A stretch of DNA of 64,000 nucleotides from Lachnospira pectinoschiza (lineage in GTDB: Bacteria > Bacillota > Clostridia > Lachnospirales > Lachnospiraceae): assembly GCF_900103815.1 (NCBI RefSeq), contig NZ_FNHZ01000001.1, positions 434,001 through 498,000 of the forward strand, read 5' to 3'. Below, piece by piece: positions 51,399 through 59,381 of this stretch. Within the stretch, counting starts at the first letter, position 1; every line of letters starts with the position of its first letter. A program made the position numbers and the translations under genes. The notes beneath the pieces are model-generated. The model made no database searches, had not been told where the DNA came from, and saw only the letters and a list, made by a program, of their open reading frames with translations.

Positions 51399-52412
51399 AT
51401 GGATACAAGAACATTTAAGGTTTATGAGAACATCGAAATGAAGGAAGTAAGATTTAAGAATCGTTATGGTATCGAACTTGCAGGACATTTATATCTTCCG
51501 GAAAACTATACAGATAAGAAAAATCCGGCAATCGTAGTTTCCGGACCATTCGGAGCAGTGAAAGAACAGTCATCCGGTCTTTATGCACAGGAAATGGCAA
51601 CAAAAGGATTTGTAACAGTTGCATTCGATAATTCCTTCTGTGGAGAAAGTGGTGGAGAAGTGAGAAATGTGGCATCCCCTGAGATTTTCACAGAAGATTA
51701 TTCAGCGGCAGTTGATTTCCTTGGCACACTAGATTATGTAGACCGCAATCGTATCGGAGCCATCGGTATCTGCGGACTTTCAGGAATGGCAGTTACTGCA
51801 ACAGGTGCAGACACAAGAATTAAAGCAGTTGCAACGGTTTCCATGTATGACATGTCAAGAGATATCTCTCGTGGTCATATGGACTACTACACAGAGGAAC
51901 AGAGAACTAAGATCAAGGATTATCTCGGACAGAAGAGATGGGAAGATGCAGTAAATGGTACACATTCTCTCGGCTCTCATGAACTTTCCTTCACAGAGGA
52001 TGGAGAAGTAAATACAGCAGCACCATCTCTGCCAGATCTTCCATTGGATGAACTTAGCAAGATGCTTCATCAGATGGACGAGACAACAGGAAGTTTCTTT
52101 GATTATTATGTTGTACGTGCTCGTCACGAAAGAGCAGTCAATTTTGTATCATCATGGACAGCAACAACACCGGTTGGATTTTTCGAGTATCCACTGATGA
52201 CCAATATCAAAGAAATTTCACCAAGACCAGTTATGTTTGTAGCAGGAGAAAATGCACATTCACGCTATTATTCTGAGGATGCTTATAAGGCAGCCAATGA
52301 ACCAAAAGAACTTGTAATTGTACCGGGAGCTAATCATCCAGACCTTTATGATCAGATGGATAAGATCCCATTTGATAAGATTACAGAGTTCTTCACAACA
52401 AACTTAAAATAA
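51399..52412 (+). CDS. Alpha/beta hydrolase, dienelactone-hydrolase-like
   Basis: A 337-residue cytosolic hydrolase. Motifs: VVSGPFGAVKEQSSGLYAQEM, FDNSFCGESGGE, and the nucleophile region AIGICGLSGMAVT, where a Cys or Ser nucleophile is possible; the catalytic His is probably in PGANHPDLYD. Long alpha/beta hydrolases of this kind (xylan-esterase-like) commonly sit with LysR regulators, flavin reductases and aldo/keto reductases, as here. GAGG precedes 51399. Confidence 0.85.
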   Translation: MDTRTFKVYENIEMKEVRFKNRYGIELAGHLYLPENYTDKKNPAIVVSGPFGAVKEQSSGLYAQEMATKGFVTVAFDNSFCGESGGEVRNVASPEIFTEDYSAAVDFLGTLDYVDRNRIGAIGICGLSGMAVTATGADTRIKAVATVSMYDMSRDISRGHMDYYTEEQRTKIKDYLGQKRWEDAVNGTHSLGSHELSFTEDGEVNTAAPSLPDLPLDELSKMLHQMDETTGSFFDYYVVRARHERAVNFVSSWTATTPVGFFEYPLMTNIKEISPRPVMFVAGENAHSRYYSEDAYKAANEPKELVIVPGANHPDLYDQMDKIPFDKITEFFTTNLK

Positions 52413-52472
52413 TAGGCGAAGGTGGATATGCGATTATTTAAGAGTATTCGTCAGAAAAAGAAAGGTGGATCT

Positions 52473-52994
52473 ATGAATATTTTAGTATTAAACGGAAGTC
52501 CACGACCAAATGGAAATACAAGTCAGCTCGTGAAAGCATTTACAGAAGGAGCAACAGGAAGTGGACATCAGGTAACGACCATTGATGTATGTAAGAAAAA
52601 TATTCATGGTTGTCTTGCCTGTGAGTATTGCCATACCAAAGGAAATGGAACTTGTATTCAGAAGGATGATTTTGCTGAGGTGGCAGAGGTACTAAGGGAT
52701 TCTGATATGCTGGTGCTTGCTTCACCGATTTATTATCACAATGTGACAGGACAGTTAAAATGCACAATCGACCGTTTTTATGCGCCTGTGTATCCTTATA
52801 AATTTCCAAAACTGAAAAAGATTGCGATGATTTTATGCTCTGGAGATCCAGATATGTATGAGGGTGCAAAATTCTCTTATCAAGGAGATTTTCTTGATTT
52901 CTTAAATCTGGAAGATATGGGAGTCCTTACGCTTGCAGGAAGTGTGACAAGGAGCAAATTGGAGGAAGCTAAAAATTTAGGAGCATCTTTATAA
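52473..52994 (+). CDS. NADPH-dependent FMN reductase / flavodoxin-family protein
   Basis: A 173-residue flavoprotein. NILVLNGSPRPNGNTSQLV is the FMN-binding loop; CLACEYCHTKGNGTCIQKDD is the cysteine segment found in the iron-sulfur-flavoprotein-like branch; SPIYYHNVTGQLKCTIDRFY is typical. Start at 52473 is supported by AAAGGTGG. Likely cotranscribed with the hydrolase 60 bp upstream. Confidence 0.9.
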   Translation: MNILVLNGSPRPNGNTSQLVKAFTEGATGSGHQVTTIDVCKKNIHGCLACEYCHTKGNGTCIQKDDFAEVAEVLRDSDMLVLASPIYYHNVTGQLKCTIDRFYAPVYPYKFPKLKKIAMILCSGDPDMYEGAKFSYQGDFLDFLNLEDMGVLTLAGSVTRSKLEEAKNLGASL

Positions 52995-53092
52995 GAGATG
53001 CAGCAAAGGATTGGGGATATCTGCGTAGTTAGATATCCCTGTTTTGGTAGAAAAGGAGAATAATGATGAAAAAGATTTAATTCTGTATTGTC

Positions 53093-54070
53093 ATGCTGGT
53101 GTCACTTTTAGCAATATCGGCATGTGGAAAAAATAATATACAACAAGAAGCTACTGAGCAGGAAAACTCAAATGTTCAGACGGAAGAAACAACAACACAA
53201 TCAGTTAAGGATGAGGATAATATAGAGAAAAATACTGAAACAGAGGAAAAGGTAGGTGCATTTGATATGGATAAGAAAATAGTAAGATTAAATAGTGGAT
53301 ATGATATGCCAATCGTAGGACTTGGAACCTACGCATTGTCCGATGAGGAATGTTGCAACTCTATTCTTGCACTTCTTGAGAATGGTGGAAGACTAATTGA
53401 TACCGCTTATATGTATCACAACGAAGCTGCGGTTGGAAGAGCTGTTCGTGATTCGGGCATTCCAAGGGAAGAGATTTTTGTGACAACAAAAATATATCCT
53501 TCTCAGTTTGGTGATCCGAAGGCAGCGATTGATTTAGCCTTGAAGACTCTTGACATAGAATATATTGACCTTATGCTACTTCATCATCCGGGGAGTGGAG
53601 ATGTAAAAGCGTATAAGACAATGGAACAGTATGTTGCAGATGGAAAGATTAAATCTATAGGTTTATCAAACTGGTATATTGAGGAATTGGAAGAATTTTT
53701 ACCACAGATATCGATTACACCAGCAGTAGTACAGAATGAGATTCATCCATATTATCAAGAGCAGAAGGTAATTCCTTATATTCAGAAAAAAGGAATCGTG
53801 GTTGAAAGCTGGTATCCGCTTGGAGGACGAGGTTGTACAAAGGAGCTGCTTACGAACGAAACAATTGTTGCTATAGCAGAGACTCACAATGTATCAGCAG
53901 CACAGATAATTCTTCGATGGGATTTACAAAATGGGGTTATCGTAATGCCGGGTTCAAGTAATCCGGATCATATAAAAGAGAATCTGGATGTATTTGGATT
54001 TGAACTGACAGAGGATGAAATGAATCAGATTCGTGCTTTGAATCGTGATGAGAAGCACGATTGGTATTAA
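53093..54070 (+). CDS. Aldo/keto reductase lipoprotein with stop codon in signal peptide
   Basis: A 325-residue protein: a lipobox (LLAISAC) near residue 11, a Gln/Glu/Thr-rich linker and a complete aldo/keto reductase from about residue 60 (GLGTYALSDEE, LIDTAYMYHNE with catalytic Tyr, LMLLHHPG, GLSNWY, VMPGSSNPDHI). Upstream an AAAGGAG ribosome site leads to ATGATGAAAAAGATT followed by TAA (53078-53080) and then in-frame codons continuing the signal peptide. The intended start is evidently 53063; one base change has put a stop at codon 6. Translation from ATG 53093 would lack the positive n-region. Confidence 0.8.
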   Translation: MLVSLLAISACGKNNIQQEATEQENSNVQTEETTTQSVKDEDNIEKNTETEEKVGAFDMDKKIVRLNSGYDMPIVGLGTYALSDEECCNSILALLENGGRLIDTAYMYHNEAAVGRAVRDSGIPREEIFVTTKIYPSQFGDPKAAIDLALKTLDIEYIDLMLLHHPGSGDVKAYKTMEQYVADGKIKSIGLSNWYIEELEEFLPQISITPAVVQNEIHPYYQEQKVIPYIQKKGIVVESWYPLGGRGCTKELLTNETIVAIAETHNVSAAQIILRWDLQNGVIVMPGSSNPDHIKENLDVFGFELTEDEMNQIRALNRDEKHDWY

Positions 54071-54118
54071 GCATTGTATAGTATAAATACAAATAAGAAT
54101 ATAGCTCCTATTATCCAT

Positions 54119-54166
54119 AAAGCGATACCCATAATCTTAAGTTAAGGTATTGGTGTATCGCTTTTG
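54119..54166 (+). terminator. Rho-independent terminator
   Basis: AAAGCGATAC (54119-54128) pairs with GTATCGCTTT (54154-54163), with inner pairing around CTTAAG, ending in T residues. Confidence 0.75.
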
Positions 54167-54195
54167 TGTCCATATAATGTGACTAGAAAGTCTAT

Positions 54196-54426
54196 TTATT
54201 CCATATCAGCCGCATTTACCCAATCTTGCATCTCAGAATTAAGATACAGACGAGCATATTCTATCGGATCATCAATTGCAAGTGCATCCAACATTCTCTG
54301 AGAGTTGGGTGTCGTAATTAATTCATCTTCTGCCTTGCCGCAGTCAATCCGAAGAATGTAGCCGTTATAATAATTGATGTCTATGGTGTTGCGATATTTA
54401 TTGTATTCAGCATGAACGATATTCAT
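54196..54426 (-). CDS. DUF6061 family small protein
   Basis: A 76-residue protein (MNIVHAEYNKYRNTIDINYY ... EYARLYLNSEMQDWVNAADME). This matches the DUF6061 family found in Firmicute integrative elements; function unknown. GGAAAGGAC lies before the ATG. It is the last gene before the right boundary of the element. Confidence 0.8.
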   Translation of the reverse strand: MNIVHAEYNKYRNTIDINYYNGYILRIDCGKAEDELITTPNSQRMLDALAIDDPIEYARLYLNSEMQDWVNAADME

Positions 54427-54546
54427 AATTTTAGTCCTTTCCTTAATCTTATCTGTTATAATTTACATTAAGAAGCGTAATCATCAGTTCCAGCCGATTT
54501 ATATAATGTTATTAGCTGTTACCATATTTTCTTTCCCTTTTTTTTT

Positions 54547-54609
54547 CCCTTATGAGGGTTCATAACACGAGGGAAAAGGATATAATACAAGGGAAACCAT
54601 AAGGGAAAG
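54547..54609. repeat. Right-end arm-type repeats
   Basis: CCCTTATGAGG (54547-54557) equals the left-end word, followed by GAGGGAAAAGG, CAAGGGAAACC and TAAGGGAAAGC within 55 bp, about 100-150 bp inside the right boundary. Confidence 0.5.
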
Positions 54610-54704
54610 CTCACCTGCCAAAACTTTAGGAAAATCAAGGGATTGCGGATTTTTCAGTAACACCATATAATACGAATTAAGTGTTAAAGAAATTAAGAAA
54701 TAAC

Positions 54705-54770
54705 AATCGGGATTTGGCATTGATTCGGGGCTTTTGACTTTTAGGAGAGAAATCACTGCCAATAGGCACA
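54705..54770 (-). repeat. Resumed 74-bp repeat unit (attR side)
   Basis: AATCGGGATTTGGCATTG followed by ATTCGGGGCTTTTGACTTTT and GGAGAGAAAT continues the unit interrupted at 42702 and matches, in reverse orientation, the units at 58058-58205. Confidence 0.75.
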
Positions 54771-54903
54771 GAAGAATTCTTCTGTATGGCCCGGTAGCGT
54801 AGAATTTCCGGCTCCTGAGTTTCACTTTTTGACTTTATTGCTTAATAAAGCAAGTTATAGCCACTGTTTTTGAAGCCTTGAAAAAATTGCTTGTGACTTT
54901 TTT

Positions 54904-55067
54904 GAACGCAGTGTAAGCAATCCCCCGCTTCAAAAGCGTAAGCTTTAAGCGGGGGGTATAAAGCTTACTAGTGTCAGAAGGGGTTAAAGCCCCTTCTGAC
55001 AGGTGGCACAAAGTGCCACTGCGTTCATGAGGAAGTAGCGAAGCGGATTCCGAATGTCCGCTTTACA
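54904..55067 (+). repeat. Structured repeat, copy 2 of 4
   Basis: Near-identical to copy 1; it has one extra G in the CCCCCGCTT/AAGCGGGG stem. Intergenic, no adjoining gene. Confidence 0.88.
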
Positions 55068-55451
55068 TGAGATGTATAGAAAGGCACAAAACCCTGTCTA
55101 CAAATGGGGAAAGGCTGTCTCTTCTTTTGAATTCTTGTGGCTTAAATTAGATTTCTTATTGCTTTATAGGCACAACGCGTCTTTTTACTCTAAATTTGGC
55201 TGTGGCTATAAGAGACCCAATTTGAATTCTTAGCCACATTCCCCCAATAAATAAGGCCCCGGAAGGGCGTTAATCCCGGAAATAGTGAGCTTCAAAGGAA
55301 AGGCCACAAATAAAGCTCCGGAAGGGAGCAAAAGCCACCAATTAGTGAGAATCCAATGAGAATCCCCACAAATCAAGAGTCAGCGGAAATTCCAAGAATT
55401 TCCGCAGAATCCCTACATTCCCCCCACACTTTAGCAAGCTACATCAATAAC
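55068..55451. other. Non-coding interval of decayed repeats
   Basis: No gene. Two related stretches (CCGGAAGGGCGTTAAT near 55260 and CCGGAAGGGAGCAAAA near 55319) and words such as GGCCACAAATAAAGC suggest decayed tandem repeats like those at 58058. Confidence 0.5.
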
Positions 55452-55530
55452 TTGATTTTTATTTTAAGTATGATAGAATACCCTACGTAGACAAGGGAGT
55501 CGTTAGCGAATAGCTTGCGACTCTTTTTTA
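55452..55530 (+). promoter_or_regulatory. Promoter followed at once by a terminator
   Basis: TTGATT (55452-55457), a 16-bp spacer, TAGAAT (55474-55479). Only about 18 bp further, GAGTCG (55497-55502) pairs with CGACTC (55518-55523), followed by TTTTTTA. The transcript would be roughly 45 nt unless the stop is bypassed. It is the nearest promoter upstream of sdaAB. Confidence 0.55.
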
Positions 55531-55577
55531 TTTGAAGGGATGATGTTGCTTAGAGGCTGCTTCAAAGAAACTTTTTT

Positions 55578-55740
55578 GAACGCAGTGTAAGCAATCCCCC
55601 GCTTCAAAAGCGTAAGCTTTAAGCGGGGGTATAAAGCTTACTAGTGTCAGAAGGGGTTAAAGCCCCTTCTGACAGGTGGCACAAAGTGCCACTGCGTTCA
55701 TGAGGAAGTAGCGAAGCGGATTCCGAATGTCCGCTTTACA
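55578..55740 (+). repeat. Structured repeat, copy 3 of 4, upstream of sdaAB
   Basis: Same element as copies 1, 2 and 4. It ends 31 bp before the sdaAB start, placing the whole structure in the presumed leader of the sda mRNA. Confidence 0.9.
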
Positions 55741-55771
55741 GGCAGAAGAGAAGTAACGCTTAGGAGATTTT

Positions 55772-56434
55772 ATGAATATTTTTGACATTATGGGGCCAAT
55801 CATGGTTGGACCTTCAAGTTCACATACAGCAGGAGCTGCAAGAATCGGTTATGTTTCAAGACAGCTACTTGGAGAAGATTTGAAGAAGGCAGAGATTTTA
55901 CTTCATGGCTCCTTTGCTGCAACAGGAAAAGGACATGGTACAGATAAGGCCATAGTTGCAGGACTTATGGGCATGATGCCAGATGATGAAAGAATTCCAG
56001 ATGCTTTTGAAATTGCAAAGGAAAAGGGAATTGAGATAAGCGTTGGAGAAGTTTTATTAAAGACAGAATATGCCAATGCTTGCCTATTAAATCTTGAATC
56101 GGTAAAGGGTAGAAGTTTAAGCATTGTTGCTGCATCTTTGGGAGGTGGAAGAATTTCTATTGAACAGATTGATGGGATTGATACACATTTTTCAGGAGAT
56201 TATCCAACACTTATCGTCCACAATCTCGATCAACCAGGGCATGTAGCCGAGGTTACATCAACACTTGCTCATAAAAGTGTAAATATCGCAACCCTTAATC
56301 TTTACAGAGATAAGCGCGGCGGCTACGCAGTTATGATTGTGGAAACAGACCAAGATATTCCAGAAACAGCCATCAAATGGATTGAACATTTAGAAGGAAT
56401 TATTAAAGTAACTTATATTAATATCGAGAAATAG
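55772..56434 (+). CDS. sdaAB: L-serine dehydratase, iron-sulfur type, beta subunit
   Basis: A 220-residue subunit of the 4Fe-4S L-serine ammonia-lyase that converts serine to pyruvate and ammonia. Typical start MNIFDIMGPIMVGPSSSHTAGAARIG, split at residues 1-26, GSFAATGKGHGTDKAIVAGL and a C-terminal ACT domain (IVHNLDQPGHVAEVTSTLAH) for effector binding. AGGAG precedes the ATG. It is followed by the alpha subunit after 13 bp. Confidence 0.97.
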   Translation: MNIFDIMGPIMVGPSSSHTAGAARIGYVSRQLLGEDLKKAEILLHGSFAATGKGHGTDKAIVAGLMGMMPDDERIPDAFEIAKEKGIEISVGEVLLKTEYANACLLNLESVKGRSLSIVAASLGGGRISIEQIDGIDTHFSGDYPTLIVHNLDQPGHVAEVTSTLAHKSVNIATLNLYRDKRGGYAVMIVETDQDIPETAIKWIEHLEGIIKVTYINIEK

Positions 56435-56447
56435 AAAGAGGATTAAA

Positions 56448-57380
56448 ATGGCTTATACAAGTATTGTTGAATTAGTTGATAATTGCAAAGATCCGGAAGA
56501 ACTTATAGATAGAATCATCGCTGCCGACGCTAACGAGCGCGGAATTAATTGCATTGATTCTTTTAAACAAATGAAGACTCTTTGGGAGGCTATGCTTGCC
56601 TCAGTTAATAATTACGATGGCAGCCTTAAGTCTAATAGCGGCTTGTCAGGCGGGGATGCCAAGAAGTATGAGGATTTTCGTAATGCCGGAGGCGGTGTCG
56701 TTGGAGATTTGCTTGCAAACCTTATTAAAAATGCCCTCAAGGTTTCAGAGTCTAACGCTTGTATGAAGCGAATTGTTGCCGCACCAACAGCAGGTTCTTG
56801 TGGCGTAATTCCAGCGGTTTTGATTACTCTTTATAATCACAGAAAGGCCAATTTAGCTAGCTTCCAGCCAACTCTTATTAAGAATGAAAATGTATCAAAG
56901 GACGATAACAATTTCACTCTTGATGATAAAATCGTACGAAGCCTTTATCTATCGGCAGCAGTAGGCGAAGTTATCGCTTTTAGAGCATCAATTGCTGGTG
57001 CTGAAGGTGGATGTCAGGCAGAGATTGGCGCAGCAAGTTCAATGGCAGCTTGTGCCTTTGCTTATCTTAACGGCGGAAACATAGAGCAGATCATGCACGC
57101 CGGCGCTCTTGCTCTAAAGGCCTTACTCGGTCTTGCTTGTGACCCAGTGGGCGGCTACGTTGAAGTTCCTTGTATCAAGAGAAATGTTACTGGTGCTGCA
57201 AATGCAGTAACTTCCGCAGAGCTTGCTCTTGCTGGAATTGAAAGTAGAATTCCTTTTGATGAAGTTATAGATGCCATGGGAGAAATCGGCAGAAAGATGG
57301 ATATCTCTTTAAGAGAGACAAGTACTGGCGGTCTTGCCATGACACCAACCGGTAGACAATACCTACCAAAGCAGGATTAA
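56448..57380 (+). CDS. sdaAA: L-serine dehydratase, iron-sulfur type, alpha subunit
   Basis: A 310-residue catalytic subunit. Cluster and substrate residues lie in APTAGSCGVIPAVL, GGCQAEIGAASSMAACA and LACDPVGGYVEVPCIKRN. RETSTGGLAMTPTGR closes the family signature. Full length and intact. Structured repeat copy 4 begins 8 bp after the stop and a terminator follows. Confidence 0.97.
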   Translation: MAYTSIVELVDNCKDPEELIDRIIAADANERGINCIDSFKQMKTLWEAMLASVNNYDGSLKSNSGLSGGDAKKYEDFRNAGGGVVGDLLANLIKNALKVSESNACMKRIVAAPTAGSCGVIPAVLITLYNHRKANLASFQPTLIKNENVSKDDNNFTLDDKIVRSLYLSAAVGEVIAFRASIAGAEGGCQAEIGAASSMAACAFAYLNGGNIEQIMHAGALALKALLGLACDPVGGYVEVPCIKRNVTGAANAVTSAELALAGIESRIPFDEVIDAMGEIGRKMDISLRETSTGGLAMTPTGRQYLPKQD

Positions 57381-57387
57381 GCAAGTT

Positions 57388-57550
57388 GAACGCAGTGTAA
57401 GCAATCCCCCGCTTCAAAAGCGTAAGCTTTAAGCGGGGGTATAAAGCTTACTAGTGTCAGAAGGGGTTAAAGCCCCTTCTGACAGGTGGCACAAAGTGCC
57501 ACTGCGTTCATGAGGAAGTAGCGAAGCGGATTCCGAATGTCCGCTTTACA
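57388..57550 (+). repeat. Structured repeat, copy 4 of 4, downstream of sdaAA
   Basis: Same orientation and almost the same sequence as copy 3, so the sda operon is enclosed by direct repeats 1.65 kb apart. It would form the 3' untranslated part of the sda mRNA. Confidence 0.9.
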
Positions 57551-57568
57551 TAAATATATAAGATAACG

Positions 57569-57602
57569 AACTCCGGAAAGCGTATGCTTTCTGGAGTTTT
57601 TT
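57569..57602 (+). terminator. Rho-independent terminator of the sda operon
   Basis: AACTCCGGAAAGC pairs with GCTTTCTGGAGTT over GTAT, followed by T residues. Confidence 0.9.
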
Positions 57603-57609
57603 GATTTCT

Positions 57610-57720
57610 GGGCTTCGAAGCCCTTTATTCTCTCGCTACTTAGTGTGTCACTTCCCAACTTGCTCAGTTAATCGCTGCTTTCCGGGCTTCGAAGCCCTTT
57701 ATTCTCTCGCTAAAATGGGT
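57610..57720. repeat. 74-bp-spaced GGGCTTCGAAGCCC palindromes
   Basis: The 14-bp perfect palindrome at 57610-57623 recurs at 57684-57697, each followed by TTTATTCTCTCGCTA. Period 74 bp. Confidence 0.8.
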
Positions 57721-58057
57721 TTTGTGGCTAGAAACTTCAAATATGGAGATTTTGGCCATAGGCAAAATTGAATAAAAAAGACATGGTTTGGCTATAACCC
57801 GGGAATATAAGAAAAATAGTCACGGCTTTAAAGCCAGTAACTAGCTTCTTGAAAGCCTAAAAGGACGGATTTGTGCTTCTTTCTAAAGAATACTGGAAAA
57901 AAGTCACAAGGAAATTTTTTAGCTTTTAAAATCTTGTGCCCGTAAACCTTAGTTTCTTGGTGAAAAAGTCAATTTACGAGATTTAAAAACCGAAAATGAA
58001 GTGCTCCCGGGACTAACAGAAGAATTCTTGGGTGCCTGTTATACTGCGATTCGCTCC
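57721..58057. other. Non-coding interval
   Basis: No gene. Holds a TTGAATAAAAAAGACATGG copy at 57768 (compare 11828) and an AGAAGAATTCTTGGGTGCC motif near 58018 that resembles those at 20938 and 54772. Confidence 0.45.
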
Positions 58058-58260
58058 AAAAAGTCAAAAACCCCGAATCAGCGCCAAACCCCAATTTAGC
58101 AAGTAGTGGCCACAAATAGCAATTTCTCTCCAAAAAGTCAAAAGCCCCGAATCAGTGCCAACTTCCAATTTAGCAAGTAGTGGCTACGGAAAGTAAAAAC
58201 GCCCCCAAAAGGCACAGCCCCCGCCCCGACACCAAACCCCGATCTAGCAAGTCCAGTCCC
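58058..58260 (+). repeat. 74-bp tandem repeat array
   Basis: AAAAAGTCAAAARCCCCGAA starts at 58058 and 58132; each unit continues with CAATTTAGCAAGTAGTGG. A third, weaker unit ends at TCTAGCAAGTCCAGTCCC near 58257. The reverse orientation forms the attachment region of the mobile element. Confidence 0.8.
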
Positions 58261-58299
58261 ATATACAGCAAAACCGCCCTAAAAGTCGTTTCTCCCACT

Positions 58300-58340
58300 A
58301 AAAAAAGATGGCCAAAGCGCTCCGCGCTTCGCCATCTTTT
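58300..58340 (-). terminator. Terminator of the ZIP transporter gene
   Basis: GATGGC/GCCATC with inner AAGCGC/GCGCTT; on the minus strand the stem is followed by a run of seven T residues. Confidence 0.85.
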
Positions 58341-58386
58341 CCCTATTTGCCATATTTCACAATTTCGAAATTTACACAATCCGAAT

Positions 58387-59184
58387 CTATCCCAAAGCCA
58401 CATCCAACACCATCATAAGGCCAAAACCAATGGCAAAAGCTAGTGTTGACCAGTTTGAGTGCTCGCCCTCGGAAGCTTCAGGTAACAATTCTTCTACAAC
58501 TACGTAAACCATTGCGCCAGCTGCAAAAGAAAGAAGGTAAGGTAGGATTGGAACCATTAACTTTGTAAGTAAAACCGTAACGATTGTTCCGATAGGTTCC
58601 ACAACACCTGAACCAAAGCCGTATATAAAGGCTTTCCACTTGCTCTTTAATTCATGTCTTAAAGGAAGGGAAATAATTGCGCCTTCTGGGAAGTTCTGAA
58701 TTGCAATACCGATTGCAAGAGCAAGTGCTCCTGAAAGAGTAATTGCGCTTTCCCCTGAGATGTAGGCTGCAAGAGCTACACCAACGGCCATGCCTTCTGG
58801 GAAATTATGCAAAGTTACTGCAAATACAAGCATTGTACTTTTTGGTAAGTTTGCATGTAAACCCTCAGGTTTATCACTATTTGCGTGAAGATGAGGGAGT
58901 ATAAAATCGATTAAAAGTAAGAATAAAATACCAAGCATGAAACCCACTAATGCAGGTGCAAAAGCAAGTTTGCCCATTGGTTCACATTGTTCCATTGCAG
59001 GAATCAGTAAAGACCAGACAGAGGCAGCCATCATAACGCCTGCCGCAAAACCTGACATGATCTTTTGAATCAAAGGATTCATGGTATCATTCTTAAACAG
59101 AAAAACCATCGCAGCACCTATAGTTGTTCCAAGAAAAGGAATCAAGATGCCTATGATTAGTATGTCCGTGTTGCTAAGTACCAT
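58387..59184 (-). CDS. ZIP family metal transporter
   Basis: A 265-residue ZIP transporter with eight predicted helices, importing zinc or another divalent metal. The metal-binding helix IV is LVFAVTLHNFPEGMAVGVAL and helix V is AIGIAIQNFPEGAIISLPL (HNxPEG and QNxPEG). The cytoplasmic loop is short, with HLHANSDKPEGLHAN. GtufB-like prokaryotic ZIP length. ATG 59184 follows AAGTGGTG; GTG 59196 is an alternative start. Confidence 0.92.
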   Translation of the reverse strand: MVLSNTDILIIGILIPFLGTTIGAAMVFLFKNDTMNPLIQKIMSGFAAGVMMAASVWSLLIPAMEQCEPMGKLAFAPALVGFMLGILFLLLIDFILPHLHANSDKPEGLHANLPKSTMLVFAVTLHNFPEGMAVGVALAAYISGESAITLSGALALAIGIAIQNFPEGAIISLPLRHELKSKWKAFIYGFGSGVVEPIGTIVTVLLTKLMVPILPYLLSFAAGAMVYVVVEELLPEASEGEHSNWSTLAFAIGFGLMMVLDVALG

Positions 59185-59381
59185 ATTGTTCACCACTTTC
59201 GTTTTAAGTTAAGTCTACAATACAATAGTATAAGAAAAAAATCAATCTTAATAATAAAATATGATATTATTTCTCAAAATTCTCTTTCGTTCATAAAATA
59301 TCCATAGTTTTAGAATATAATCCAATTAGATTTAAGATTATACAATTTAATATCAAATGTATAGCGTTAAGGAGGAACTCT

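Larger units (their letters stand above)
42703..54716. mobile_element. Integrated mobilizable element (Tn916-type integrase), about 12 kb
   Basis: Contents: tyrosine integrase at the left end, excisionase fragment, repeat mosaic, MobA/MobL relaxase remnant, then a redox/hydrolase cargo with three regulators, ending in DUF6061. The boundaries are drawn at a 12-bp direct repeat with one mismatch (AATCGGGGTTTG at 42691, AATCGGGATTTG at 54705). Joining the outer flanks gives one continuous unit of the 74-bp repeat. A single mismatch between the ends would fit the coupling-sequence behaviour of Tn916-type integrases. Damaged xis and relaxase suggest it no longer moves by itself. Confidence 0.75.

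Noticed and set aside
57467-57658. Minus-strand ORF ending in the same peptide as one at 42447-42680
   Set aside because: The shared end is just the structured repeat read backwards; no start signal, no family.
58058-58260. CRISPR array
   Set aside because: The whole 74-bp unit is repeated, including what would be spacers.
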